Source: Corythucha ciliata (Eukaryota > Arthropoda > Insecta > Hemiptera > Tingidae). Taken from it: a DNA stretch of 64,000 nucleotides. A program made the translations under genes and the position numbers. The DNA lies in assembly GCA_038030265.1 (NCBI GenBank), contig CM075937.1, positions 28,066,198 through 28,130,197 on the forward strand, in the 5' to 3' direction. Of this stretch, positions 32,315 through 44,564 are shown in pieces. Every line of letters begins with the position of its first letter. Position 1 is the stretch's first letter. The notes beneath the pieces were generated by a model. That model worked only from the letters and a program-made list of their open reading frames with translations, searched no databases and had not been told where the DNA came from.

Positions 32315-34540
32315 ATTAATTAACAACACGACCGAACGGCGCGGCGGGAGACACAAATCACAAACGGAGCCAATAAAACACACGTTCACGTTCACGTTCG
32401 TGGGGTGTTGGACACCCCAAGTAAACTTTATGTCCACTCCCATGATGGAGTGTACATCATGGCACTCTGTAAGTGACATGATCTTACAGAGCAGATCCAC
32501 GCGTACATTTACGAGAAGGGATGAGCCACTGGAAACCCCAGAAATGTGATATGTAACGGAAAGAAAAGCGTTTGGGGTGTTCCTCACCCCACGGTGCCAT
32601 TCCAGGGTTAAATAGCAGCTGCTCGTCAGTGAATCCATCGAAGACTAAAAGTAGCTGGCTCTTTGGAAAGAGCACAAAATTTCCTTCAAATGACGCCATA
32701 TTCGTTCCGAACAATAGCCTACGACAGGCATAGGAGTTGTAGATTTGGAAGGGAATCCAGTTTTTATTGTTTTCGCCATATTTTCCAACGCGGTTTTCCA
32801 ATTTTCTCAAATGGAAAGCATTTTTGTAATTGCAGGGAAAACTGCTCCATTTTGTGAGCTTTCGAATGGTGTGCACCGTTTTATGGTTTCTACCTTTCCT
32901 TGCAGAGATACAAGCGTTTTGATGTGTTTTAATCATGGCCTTCTAGTCTAAGGACTAGAGCGATGGCAGGCGTAAAAATAAGATCTGCTAATTTGGGGAT
33001 GGATCTATCTTAAATCGTATGAATATGGGCTTCCAGTGAAGCTATTTCGAGCCTCCGTGTGAGTGAGGAGAGGGAAGAATCCATCTTGAATTTTCAGCTA
33101 GATTTGGTGAATACGTGGGGATGACTACAAAAATCACAAGCTATTAGCGTTTGAAATGAATAATGGGGTAATTTGCACCCCTTCCTTTGGGTGAAATGCT
33201 CATTTCAGGGGAGAACGTCCCACTGATGAATGATAAAAAAAATGAGTCACACAACGAACTCCTGACGGCCTGTGAGGCCTAGGTACTACCGGGCCCCCTT
33301 CGTTCAATGGCTCATCCAGATTCGATTCAATCTTCGTTAAGTGTTGCTAGACATGGTTGGAATCTCCATAACGCTGTGTAATTGAGCTGGGAAAAACCAT
33401 AGCCAATGGATAGTGTGTCCATAACAGCTGCAGTGTTTGTTGGGCGTGAAATTTGATTGGTCACATTTCTTTTCAATCCACACATTGAGCACTCCAAGAG
33501 AAAAGTGGAATGATATCCATTGCGAGTTCCTTTCACAATTCTCATGTCAGCCAAGGTACATTCAAAAGGGGCATGTTGTGCGTATAAGTGTAAGAAAAAC
33601 ATTTGGTAAAATTAGACCTCATTTGCGATCGAAAACACCCCATAAACCATGGTCCGGAAATCAAGTCACTTCGAGATCTGATTTTTCTAGCATCTTTTTA
33701 GGATAACATCGTAACTCGCTTCCCAGCTGACTTTCTCAGTCAACCACACTTGTTCATACTAAAGCTGCGCCTATCGACTTCCCATGGATCGGAAAAACTT
33801 GTCATAGTGTCCTTTTCAAAATTATTCATGAGCGTTTGTTTCATTAATTGGCGATTTTTCGGCAGAAATGACAATCTTTTAGAGAAAAGAGTTTTTTTTT
33901 AAATTAATAGCGATGGTTTATACCGGCAAAATTCAAACAATCCTTGAGATTTTCAAGGAAGTGTTTTGATTTTCAGACGATGGTTTGTTTGGGTGTTTTC
34001 GATTGCAAATGAGGTATAATTTTACCCATTTTTGTCTTTACACTTATAATGTCTTTACAATTATAATGTTTGCTAAATTTATGAGTTCATCCTTCTTTTT
34101 CTTAATGATTACTCACTATCTTTTTAAACCATGTATTTGCTATAGTGGTATTCAAATAATGATAAATCCAGATATGTTCAATTAAGCTTGGAGGGCAAGG
34201 TCTTTGGGGTGACCAACCACAGGAAAATCGGTATACACTCACCAGGGGTAAATTGCAGTCGGGGCTCGTGAACCGTGTCGCGAATCACGAATCTGAGCTC
34301 AGATGTTCAGTCCTTCGTCACGGTCGAAATCGCGAATACAGAGGTTCTTAAATCGCGAATACAGAATCTTTCCAGCGGTACAGATCACTTTAAATTTACC
34401 AAAATCTTTACAGTTCAGAAAAGGGCGTCTGACTTGTACAACGCCAGCGAACAGAAAAAGGAGCGTTTCTTTTTCCTCCCACATCCCGCACATACACCGG
34501 TTCTCACGCACGCGCGTGGGGCTTTAGAGCCAAAATTATA

Positions 34541-35804
34541 CAGGGTGTTCATGAATTAGCTGGGCAGAAGATAACCAGTTATGGGGCACATCATTTGCCA
34601 TCGAAATTACTATTTGGAGTTTTGGAAATTCCACCTTGTTTCCGAGATATCACACATTTTATGATTTTTTCACGAATTCCCTTTTTTCCCGCTTAAATGC
34701 TTGCTATACGCTCATAAAATGGTATTAGCCCAAAACTAATCAGCTCACTGGAAAAACCACAAAATTTCCTTTAAGATGTGTCCACTTTCGGGTGAAAATT
34801 ACCTTCGTACCACATGTGAGAGCAGTCGATTTACCAAAGAAACTGGTGACTCACATTTCCATACATTTTTCCGACGCGATTTTCACCTCTTCGCCACAGG
34901 GAAGAAAAAATTGTGATGTGTAAAAGTTTACACTTACAGCATTTTTCCGTTGAAATATATGTAAAAAACTTGAAAAATCCCAGTCAGAAAACGTGGAATT
35001 CAAGCATTTTTTCAGTGCCATTATAACCGAAGGAACTATTGTTTTCTTATTTTATTTATTTTTTTGCCTTGATTATTGATCTTTTATCTTCTTAATTAAT
35101 AATTTCAGCTCGATTTTTGAACTCATCCTCCCCCTAGAATAATTACGTAGGCACTCATATGAGTGGTGGTGGGGTTCTCTTTCGGAGGGGAGAGGAACTT
35201 AAATTATTGACTAAGAAGATGAAAGATGAATAATCGAGTCACAAATAAAATAAAAGAAGAAAAAAATGTCTCCTTGTGTAATAAAATATTGTCGAAGAAA
35301 TGCATGAATTTCACGTTTCTGGGTGGATTTTTCAAGTTTATTTCTCATATCTCAACGGAAAAATACAGAAACTATGAACCTTTGTATATCATTGGAAAGC
35401 TTACAAAATACGGAAGTTTTTCCACTGATTTCAACTTTTTTCTTCCAATGGCGAAGAGGTGAAAATCGCGTCGGAAAAATGTATGGAAGTGTGAGTCACC
35501 AGTTTCTTTTGTAAGTCAGCTGCTCTCACGAATGGTACTAACATAATTTTCACCCGAAAGGGGACACATTTTATAGGAAGTTTTGTGCTTTTTCCAATGA
35601 GCTGATTGGTTTTGGGCTAATACCATTTTATGAGCGTATGGCAAGCATTTAAGTGGGAAAAAAGGAATTCGTAAAAAAATCATAAATGTGTGATATCTCG
35701 GAAACAAGGGCGGAATTTCCAAAAACTCCAAATAGTAATTTCGATGGCAAATGATGTGCCCCATAACTGGTTTTCTTCTGTCCAGGTAATTCATGAACAC
35801 CCAG
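34541..35804. mobile_element. Long foldback element, TA duplication (copy B)
   Basis: Duplicate of 4638-5905, same ends and same host LTR position. A few small indels distinguish it. Confidence 0.9.
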
Positions 35805-36222
35805 TATAAACTTGATTACAGACTGGCCTAGCGGCGAGTACCAGCGACACAACAAACCCAAGAGCCTTCAAAGGCCCAAACATTCCCTCCACCAGAACGG
35901 TTCCCGTTCTCACAGACGGAGAGGGCCACAGGATATAGCAAGGAACTCAGGATCACAGAAAAGCATGAAGGCCGGGGACGCTGACCACAAACTCGCGACG
36001 TGTCATACAGTAAAACAAGATATTTACAGATTACAGAATGAAAGGCATCCTGACAGTCAACAGAAATAACAGACAACTTCACTAATCAACTAAAATAAAT
36101 CCTGAATCAGGGTCTTAAAAGTCAAGAATTAAAATTAGGGATAAAAAACAAATGAAATCCAGAGGCTACGCCGAGGTCAATCTATATACAAATATATACA
36201 GTAGGGAATTCGAGCAGAATCC

Positions 36223-36953
36223 CTAATCCAGAGCTTCGGGGAAGGGGTACAGTCGCACAAGAGGGCGAGTATACGTACCCTTTGCCGTTCGAATGGTCGC
36301 AACGCGCGCCACCGAGTCCTTACCAGGGTGTAGCCCCACAATTCTGGCGACAGGCCAGCGTTGAGGAGGCGAGTCCTCCTCACGTAGCAACACTAAGTCG
36401 CCCACGACAGGAGCGCCGGAAGGGACAGTCCATTTACCCCTCCTCTAGAACGTGGTCAAATACTCCCTAGGCCCTAGACCAACGACCCCAAAACTGCTCT
36501 CGTTGAGCTTGAACAGCCACCCAGCGATCGCGATGATTGCATTTGTCGCCCATGTGACTCCGCTCAGGCGGAGAAAGGAGGCCCCCCCCCCACCAGAAAG
36601 TGCCCCGGCGTCAAAAATCCAGGCAAGTCGGGTCAGCCGACAGAGGAGCCAGAGCCAGAGGCCTCAACTGATGACAACAGCGTGGTCCACTCTTCAAAAG
36701 TCGGGGGAGTGGACTCCAGGGTGCGCAGCAGGTGCTTCTTCATGGACTTTACAGCTGCCTCAAACAGGCGACGCAATATGAGGCGACGCAGGGGGGGGGG
36801 GTTGAAATTTCATTTGACCGCCTGGACGGCACAAAACTCGGACACCCCCTTACCGACCTTCTTTAGCCAGTCAGCCCCGGCATTGAGCGACTTTGACGCC
36901 GCCTGAAAGTTTGTACCGCAGTCCGAGTACATATTACCGGGCAAACCACGCTT
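36223..36953 (-). pseudogene. BEL/Pao pol fragment (copy B)
   Basis: Counterpart of 6325-7070, with the same integrase and DUF5641 motifs, for example GDLVLLREEDSPPQRWPVAR at 36405-36340. It differs from copy A by a short deletion near 36655 and by poly-C lengths. The partial LTR that follows ends at 37184. It is non-functional and was inherited through the duplication rather than by a separate insertion. Confidence 0.87.
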
Positions 36954-37332
36954 TCACTTTAATTTACCAAAATCTTTACAGTTCAGAAAAGGGCGTCGAC
37001 TTGTACAACGCTAGCGAACAGAAGAAGGAGCGTTTCTTTTTCCTCTCACATCCCGCACATACACCGGTTCTCACGCACGCGTGTAGGGGCTTCAGAGCCA
37101 AAATTATATAAACTTAAATACATACCGGCCAAGCGGCGAGCACCAGTGATACAACAAACCCAAGAGCCTTCAAAGGCCCGAACACCATGTTTCTTATTTT
37201 ATTTCATTGTTAGCTTGCGTCTGATTAAATATATTTTTGATAAAACTATGAAACTGACACATTTTGGCATCAAAATCAATTTTTTTTCGCTGAGCTGACT
37301 GGAAATTCGAGTGGGATAAAAGCAAAAAAAAT

Positions 37333-39071
37333 TTCGCTCCGGCAGCTGGCGGTCGGAAAGAGTGCATTTCATTTTGTATACGGATACCCTAAGCCGTCCC
37401 AGAAGTAGTAATGTTGAGACCATGATTTGTTTCGTTTATGTTTGACCCTCCCTCGTACTGTTTGCTGCCGGGTTTGTTTAAGCTGAACTTAATGGGAATC
37501 AAAGGCTATTTCAAAATGGAATCATCATACCGAATATAACGCTTCTGGAATCAACTGGTGATTTTTAGTGATTTTTTTACCATTTCAAGCCCTATTTCCC
37601 CCCCCACCACCTTGACCGATTTGGCCCAAATGCAATACCGACCGGGGTCTTATGACTACTGATTTTTTTGCCAAAGCGCGTTCCGCTAAATTAATTTCTA
37701 CGAGAGTTATCGTGCTAACAAGACCACACACTTACTTCCACCACGGGAGCACCACCCCCTACCCCTTGACTTTTTCAAAAAACTAAAATGGGAATCAAAG
37801 GCTAGTCTAACATGGAGTATACGTACCGAATATGATGCTTCTAGAATAAACTGGTGATTTTTAGTGATTTTTTTACCATTTCAACCCCTATTTTCCCCCC
37901 CTCTACCTTGACCGATTTGGCCCAAATGCAATACCGACCGGGATCTTATGACTACTGATTTTTTACATAAAGCGCGTTCCGCTAAATTAATTTCTACGAG
38001 AGTTATCGTGCTAACAAGACCACACACTTACTTCCACCCCGGGGGCACCACCCCCTCCACCTCGACTTTTTCAAAAAATTAAAATGGGAATCAAAGGCTA
38101 GTCTAACATGGAGTATACGTACCGAATATGATGCTTCTAGAATCAACTGGTGATTTTTAGTGATTTTTTTACCATTTCAAGCCCTATTTCCCCCCCCCCC
38201 ACCACCTTGACCGATTTGGCCCAAATGCAATACCGACCGGGGTCTTATGACTACTGATTTTTTTGCCAAAGCGCGTTCCGCTAAATTAATTTCTACGAGA
38301 GTTATCGTGCTAACAAGACCACACACTTACTTCCACCACGGGGGCACCACCCCCTCCCCCTTGACTTTTTCAAAAAATTAAAATGGGAATCAAAGGCTAG
38401 TCTAACATGGAGTATACGTACCGAATATGATGCTTCTAGAATAAACTGGTGATTTTTAGTGATTTTTTTACCATTTCAACCCCTATTTTCCCCCCCTCCA
38501 CCTTGACCGATTTGGCCCAAATGCAATACCGACCGGGATCTTATGACTACTGATTTTTTAGATAAAGCGCGTTCTGCTAAATTAATTTCTACGAGAGTTA
38601 TCGTGCTAACAAGACCACACACTTACTTCCACCCCGGGGGCACCACCCCCTCCACCTTGACTTTTTCGAAAAATTAAAATGGGAATCAAAGGCTAGTCTA
38701 ACATGGAGTATACGTACCAAATATGATGCTTCTAGAATCAACTGGTGATTTTTAGTGATTTTTTGACGACTTCAAGCCCGATTTTCCCCCCCTCCACCTT
38801 GACCGATTTGGCCCAAATGCAATACCGACCGGTGTCTTATGACTACTGATTTTTGTGCCAAAGCGCGTTCCGCTAAATTAATTTCTACGAGAGTTATCGT
38901 GCTAACAAGGAAACGGCCATAAAGATATATACATATATATATGAATTCCGGAGACCACTGAATTCGTGTTCTAGAGGTTCTGAAACGTGAAAAAAACATG
39001 ACATGACCCATGTTTGCCACCATCACGACGAGACCAATAGTGCATTTTTCAGAATGAAATGCACTAAAAAT
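37333..39071. mobile_element. 1.7-kb insertion private to copy B, carrying satellite
   Basis: Relative to the continuous sequence at 7441-7452, copy B is interrupted here. AAAAAT is present at both junctions and may be the target duplication. The insertion opens with TTCGCTCCGGCAGCTGGCGG, a motif also found at 9675 and 41315. Near the ends, AGTGCATTTCATT and its inverse occur. Most of the interior is the tandem satellite. No gene is seen, and the element class is unknown. Confidence 0.75.
37491..38911. repeat. Satellite, 296-299 bp monomer, five copies, A-B alternation
   Basis: Monomers start (AATGGGAATCAAAGG) at 37491, 37787, 38083, 38382 and 38678. Odd monomers share GAATCAACTGG, CAAGCCC and GCCAAAGCG. 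Even monomers share GAATAAACTGG, CAACCCCTA, GGGATC and ATAAAGCG. The array is therefore a dimeric higher-order repeat of about 593 bp. A single monomer lies at 45000-45260 and part of one at about 43335-43399. Confidence 0.92.
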
Positions 39072-39187
39072 GCCTTTTGAGCTGTAGGAACTGCTATTCT
39101 TGTATTTTATCAGTTACATTGTTGTTACATACAAGATTTTTCTGAGGCTCAAAGCAGATAAAAACCAATGAAATCCCACGTGTTGCT

Positions 39188-39648
39188 TCTCAATTTCAGT
39201 GAAATTTTACAAGTTAGTTTCCTGTATCAATTCCGGTGAAATGGTAATTTTTTCGACTCTATTCAACCGAAATTTCGAGTTTTGTGTCTCAATTTCACTA
39301 AAATTGCAAGTGTCAGGTAATAATTGTTATAATGAAATCGCAAGAAGGTGGTATCAACTTGAGCGAAGCTGCTGTTTTATCAGTCTTAGGTTCAGCGAAG
39401 TTGCTATTCTTGTTTCAAACCCAGCAAATGTGCAAGTTTACTGCACCAAATTCTGCGAAATTGCAAGTTTTTCAGTTTAAAATTAAGGGAACTTTCAAGT
39501 TTCCGGTCTCTGTTCAAGTGAAATAGAAACTTTTTGGTCTGAATTTCTGAGAAATTGAAAGTATCGATTCAGACTAGCGAAGTTTGGGTCTCGATTTCGG
39601 TGAAATTAACAGTTGTCCGTCTCAATTTCAACGAAATTGCTTTGAGGT
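39188..39648. repeat. Degenerate AATTTC..GAAATT array (copy B)
   Basis: Duplicate of the array at 7556-8015, with a few substitutions. Confidence 0.6.
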
Positions 39649-39909
39649 TGAGGAAAATTCGAGGAACGACTTGGTATACGGGGTGTCACATCAATCAAAT
39701 CATGTGTTTGTCTAGAGTACAGTAAAGAAACGGACCTCTTTTCACACGACTTGGCGTGAAAGTCGTAGTTTTCTGCGCACAATTTTTCAAACATATTCTT
39801 CGGTCCATAAATCACCAATTCACAGTCGAGAAATAATGAATCGTAGTTTCAAGGGATAGTTTTGACCAATAGTCATTTTTACAGTCATCATCCAAAGCAC
39901 TAACTGCGC

Positions 39910-40028
39910 TATAGTCTGTCCACTGTTTTTTGTTGATTTCTTTAAATATTTTTGATGGGAGTGAACAAATCGAACTATCGAAGTGAAGCAACGCGTGCGA
40001 GAGTCCATCACTAAATGGACAGACTATA
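39910..40028. mobile_element. Small MITE, TATAGTCTGTCCA ends (copy B)
   Basis: Duplicate of 8271-8389 with intact inverted ends. Confidence 0.75.
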
Positions 40029-41714
40029 GCTAATTCGACGTACCCTGCCCAAATTTTGAATTTATCGGTAAAAACAGTCCAATGGTCGAATAGCTCGCTA
40101 GTCGCTTGCTGTCGACTCCTTATCGACCGTAGAAATTACCAGGTTTGAATGACCAAGGTTACTATTCTACAGAGGTTGTGCCGTAACTAATAGATCCCCC
40201 CTAAAACGCGTAGGGTATGCAAAAACAATACCTTTCTTTACACACATGGTCAAATTATACCTACTCAGTCATACTGGGTGGAACAGGATAAGTGTGACAA
40301 AAAAAAATGGGTGAAAGTAGGCCTCATTTGTGATCGAAAACACCCTTTGTACCATGGTCCGAAAATCAAAACCCTACGAGATATGATTTTTCTAACGTTT
40401 ATTATAACCCACGTCACTTTTCTTAACTAAATGGGAATAACTCAGTTTCCAGCTGACATTTTTCATTTTTTGATGACAGATTCGGAAACAGCACATTTTT
40501 TCTGTCAGGATTAGCCATTTGCGATAAAATTCAACCATTTTCTGGGGGCTTGTGAGCTGCTCGAAGTTTTGCAAATCGAAGATTTCTAATTTTTCAAAAA
40601 AGTCAACCCCCGCTTTTCTACTCGAAATTTGAGTGCACCGACATCCCATGGGTCGGAAAAACTTCCCCAATGTGTCCTTTTTAAAATTACTCATGAATGT
40701 ATTTATAGTTAATCAGTGAGTTTTCGGCAGAAATGACCATTTCTTAGAAAAACGAATGGTTTTTCTCTTCAAAATCGCTTGTTTCGACCTACAACATTTG
40801 AACGAGCTTTGTGATTTTTAGCATGATTGACGTCATTAAAGTATCATCCAAAGTTTTCCCTTGAACGGGACGGACTATGTACGCCTGTCGAGGTCCAAAA
40901 AATGTCGCTCCCGCAGCTAGCTGTCGGATAGAGTGCATTTCTCTACTGCGAATTTCGAAGTTTTCAGTTAATTTGCAATTATTTAGCCGGAAATTGGTAT
41001 CAACAACTAGAGTCATTAAGTGCACTAATTTCGTCGAATAACAGCTACACACGCCGAAATTCGCAGTAGTGAAATTCACCCTTGCCGACAGCCAGCTGCC
41101 CGAGCTACAGTTTTTGAAATTCTGGTAGGAGTGCGCATTCCATTCGATTTCGAAGGACAACTTTGGATAAGGCTTCAATGAGTTTAGCACGTAATGAATC
41201 ACAAAGCTCGTTCAAATTGAGTTGGTCAAAATAAGCGATTTTTAAGAGAAAACCCATTCTTTTTTTCCAAGGAATGGCCGTTTTACCGAAAACTCGCTGG
41301 AGAACTAAAAAAATTTCGCTCCGGCAGCTGGCGGTCGGAAAGAGTGCATTTCATTGCGTATACGGACACCCTAAGCCGTCCCAGAAGTAATAATTTTGAT
41401 ACCATAATTTGTTTCATTAAGCCGAACTTCTTCCTCTATTTTCACCACCCTCTCTTCAAAAATTTCGAAAAGTTTCGGTAGTTTTCCAAGGGTTTTGTTA
41501 TATTAAATTTTTGTGTCGTATTTTATAATAATCGTGTGAATTTAAGCGATTTTTTCGAAATTTCATTCCCCCCCCCCCATCAAAGTTTTCGATAAATCTC
41601 AATGGAACCCAGGGCTTTGGTTACCAGTGGCTGCGGAAGCCATTCTGCATTGGGGGAGCAGGATTCTGAAATCCCCCCCCCCCAACCTACCACAACCAAA
41701 ATTTTGTATTTATA

Positions 41715-41991
41715 CAGGGTGCGGCAGATAATGTGGACCACCCATTTTTCTCCGCTATTATTGATGATATTGGAATGGTGCTCGGAGTTATGTCCCCTTG
41801 ATCTTAGGTGAGGATTTCATATTTCATAAAGTTAGGTCAAATTTGGGCCCTACCGGGGCTCAATAAAAATTTTTGGGCTACAGATATGAAATCCTCACCT
41901 AAGATCAAGGGGACATAACTCCGAGCACCATTCCAATATCATCAATAATAGCGGAGAAAAATGGGTGGTCCACATTATCTGCCGCACCCCG
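41715..41991. mobile_element. Foldback element, 277 bp, private to copy B
   Basis: Ends CAGGGTGCGGCAGATAATG and its inverse (one mismatch, CACCCCG), TA outside both. Arms are about 110 bp. Copy A at about 10065-10075 is the unoccupied site, so it moved after the segmental duplication. Confidence 0.92.
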
Positions 41992-42516
41992 TATACAATT
42001 ATGTTTAGATTACGAATGGAGCATTGCTAAAGGCCCGTACACAAGCTCTATGTTTGCGTTGTGTGCAACCACATAAATTTACTCCCTCGAAAAATGAAGG
42101 ATTTTGATAGGTCGCATAGACACCACACAACGAAAACACCGGCTTGAGAAAATATGTAGCGGTGTTCGTGCCTTCTAAAGCATAATTCTATTCATCTATC
42201 ACCCTCACTCCCGCTTTGCGGTTGTCGGGTCGGGTAGAACAACGGAGTCAGCAGTTTTTACGGGCTTCTGTCTTCGGCAATTTCTCACTCCCTCTGCACT
42301 GTCCAGCCTAGCCCTCGCGCTCTCTCTACCACTTCTCCGCAATGAAATCCGCCGGAAATAAGTGGAAACAAGTTTTCAACAATACAACTTTTATTGTTCA
42401 GTGCGAACGATAATTTTCGAATGTAAAACCAGAACCTGATCATGTCATTTAGTTGGCCCATTTGCCCCGCCCCACCATTTTTCTAATATACAATTTTTTC
42501 CCTCAGTATGATGATT

Positions 42517-42575
42517 GGGGGAGCGGTGCTCCCCCATTCAAATGATTGGGGGAGCATGCTCCCCCGGAACCCCAC
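42517..42575. repeat. Two G-rich hairpins at the duplication breakpoint
   Basis: GGGGGAGCGGTGCTCCCCC is followed, after ATTCAAATGATT, by GGGGGAGCATGCTCCCCC, the second a perfect 18-bp palindrome. They lie within the hAT end, exactly where copies A and B cease to match. Confidence 0.85.
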
Positions 42576-42643
42576 TTCCGCCGCCACTGTTGGTTACATT
42601 AAATTATTGAGTCGAATTTTAGAGCGCCAAGATGAACTAGTGA

Positions 42644-43321
42644 TAGGGTTACCATAAATTTTTTGGTGTCAATCCCGGACGGTAGACTGTTTTGGGTCAT
42701 GGTAAGGGGGGGGGTAGACCAATTTTCAATATTTTAAAATTCTCCTGAGGCGCAGCTTGGGTTGGGAGCGGAGTGAGCATATTTTTCAGACGACACTACT
42801 TGATTTTTGATCAAGTGGTGTGAAAGGAAGAGCTTGTATGTTTTGATCCCCTCGAAGAAATCAGGGCACGGAAGGGGTGAATTGGCCTTCACGTTTAATA
42901 GATCCTCCACGACGGAAACGGATAAGCTTTCTCGTTCGGCGCCCCAGATTGATCCCGTCATTGAGAAAATCCTTTCCGCAGAAGCCGATGTCCCTGGCAA
43001 GCACAAGCCGAATTCCACGACTTTACAGATGTTAGGGCTAGCAACATTAGATTTAGAAAGGATTCGAAAATCTCTAGCCATTTATTTTCGGTTGAAATTC
43101 AGGACAAGTTTTTGCGTGTAGTTTGTCAGTGGCTGTGGAGGGGATTGCCGCTCGCCCATCTTCCCTCTCCTCTAACCCTTGATATCGTTTTCGCTCTCGC
43201 CCAGCTTGGTTTGAGTCAACCCGGTTGAGAAACCCGGACAAATGACGATCCCGGACGCTGCCCCGGACGGGGTTACCAATCCCGAACTGTCCGGGCGAAT
43301 CCCGGACGTATGGTAACCCTA
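42644..43321. mobile_element. hAT element, 678 bp, TSD ACTAGTGA
   Basis: Inverted ends TAGGGTTACCATA / TATGGTAACCCTA; exact 8-bp duplications at 42636-42643 and 43322-43329. Subterminal CCGGAC motifs recur at both ends. It contains the end of a transposase gene (42734-43081), so it is an internally deleted copy. Confidence 0.92.
42734..43081 (-). pseudogene. hAT transposase C-terminal dimerisation domain
   Basis: The frame reads PGTSASAERIFSMTGSIWG, then ESLSVSVVEDLLNVKANS, which is the conserved hAT C-terminal dimerisation region (Dimer_Tnp_hAT), followed by a short tail to a stop at 42734. The catalytic core and BED finger are missing. It lies wholly within the 678-bp element and runs antisense to the window. 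It cannot catalyse transposition alone, though the element could be mobilised by a full relative elsewhere. Confidence 0.85.
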
Positions 43322-43481
43322 ACTAGTGAAGTTCAACGCTATTTTAACACTTCCACACCGGGAGGACCACCTCCCGCCCCACCTTGACTTTTTCGAAAAT
43401 TAGTAAATTAATTAAACTGATATTATCCGGACGACGATGGAAGGGCATAGCCCAACACGATTCGAGTTTCGAGAAAAAATG

Positions 43482-43554
43482 GCTCTCCGGCGGGATTTGA
43501 ACCCGCAACCTCTGGATTACCAGTCCAGCACGCTGCCATTTGCGCCACGGAGAC
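43482..43554 (-). tRNA. tRNA-Thr(GGT)-like, unit 1
   Basis: Cloverleaf: acceptor GTCTCCG/CGGAGAG (six pairs and a G-G at the end), D-arm GCGC/GCGT, anticodon stem CTGGA/TCCAG with loop CTGGTAA, T-arm GCGGG-TTCAAAT-CCCGC. A box TGGCGCAAATGG and B box GGTTCAAATCC fit Pol III, and T6 follows. The GGT anticodon is unusual because eukaryotic threonine sets normally use AGT, TGT and CGT. Confidence 0.72.
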
Positions 43555-43803
43555 GCCTATGGGAGTCGTACTCCGAGGGATAAGCTAAGCCGAACCCCAC
43601 CTAGGTCCATTGTTTCTCGAAACTCTAGGCGCTTCTCCTGATCGGTAAACCACGCCGAATTTAATCTTATCTAGATGTTGTTAGATTGATATAATGAATA
43701 AATCTGTCGCCGGCATTTTAATTAGTAAATTAATTAAACTGATATTATCCGGACGACGATGGAAGGGCATAGCCCAATACGATTCGAGTTTCGAGAAAAA
43801 ATG

Positions 43804-43876
43804 GCTCTCCGGCGGGATTTGAACCCGCAACCTCTGGATTACCAGTCCAGCACGCTGCCATTTGCGCCACGGAGAC
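43804..43876 (-). tRNA. tRNA-Thr(GGT)-like, unit 2
   Basis: Identical in sequence to unit 1 over the gene; the flank differs at one base (CCCAATACG for CCCAACACG). Confidence 0.72.
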
Positions 43877-44169
43877 GCCTATGGGAGTCGTACTCCGAGG
43901 GATAAGCTAAGCCGAACCCCACCTAGGTCCATTGTTTCTCGAAACTCTAGGCGCTTCTCCTGATCGGTAAACCACGCCGAATTTAATCTTATCTAGATGT
44001 TGTTAGATTGATATAATGAATAAATCTGTCGCCGGCATTTTAATTAGTAAATTAATTAAACTGATATGGCGTGGTTTACCGATCAGGAGAAGCGCCTAGA
44101 GTTTCGAGAAACAATGGACCTAGGTGGGGTTCGGCTTAGCTTATCCCTCGGAGTACGACTCCCATAGGC

Positions 44170-44242
44170 GTCTCCGTGGCGCAAATGGCAGCGTGCTGGA
44201 CTGGTAATCCAGAGGTTGCGGGTTCAAATCCCGCCGGAGAGC
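44170..44242 (+). tRNA. tRNA-Thr(GGT)-like, unit 3
   Basis: First plus-strand copy. The inverted arms GAGTTTCGAGAAA (44089-44101) and complement (44248-44260) enclose it, the right arm overlapping the Pol III terminator T6. Confidence 0.72.
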
Positions 44243-44491
44243 CATTTTTTCTCGAAACTCGAATCGTGTTGGGCTATGCCCTTCCATCGTCGTCCGGATA
44301 ATATCAGTTTAATTAATTTACTAATTAAAATGCCGGCGACAGATTTATTCATTATATCAATCTAACAACATCTAGATAAGATTAAATTCGGCGTGGTTTA
44401 CCGATCAGGAGAAGCGCCTAGAGTTTCGAGAAACAATGGACCTAGGTGGGGTTCGGCTTAGCTTATCCCTCGGAGTACGACTCCCATAGGC

Positions 44492-44564
44492 GTCTCCGTG
44501 GCGCAAATGGCAGCGTGCTGGACTGGTAATCCAGAGGTTGCGGGTTCAAATCCCGCCGGAGAGC
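44492..44564 (+). tRNA. tRNA-Thr(GGT)-like, unit 4
   Basis: Exactly 322 bp downstream of unit 3 with the same gene and flanks. Confidence 0.72.

Larger units (their letters stand above)
29931..42516. repeat. Segmental duplication copy B (pairs with 1-10597)
   Basis: Same order and orientation as copy A and about 2 kb longer because of two private insertions (37333-39071; 41715-41991). The right edge is inside a hAT element, next to two G-rich hairpins. The left edge corresponds to the first base of the window and may extend further in copy A. Confidence 0.95.
41625..42589. mobile_element. hAT element, TSD TTGGTTAC, complete copy
   Basis: Termini CAGTGGCTGCGGAAG and the complement of CAGTGGCGGCGGAAG are flanked by TTGGTTAC at 41617-41624 and 42590-42597, an exact 8-bp duplication. 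It is 965 bp long, including a nested 277-bp foldback (41715-41991) and a relative of the 48.8-kb MITE (42028-42147). No transposase, so it is non-autonomous. Confidence 0.85.
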
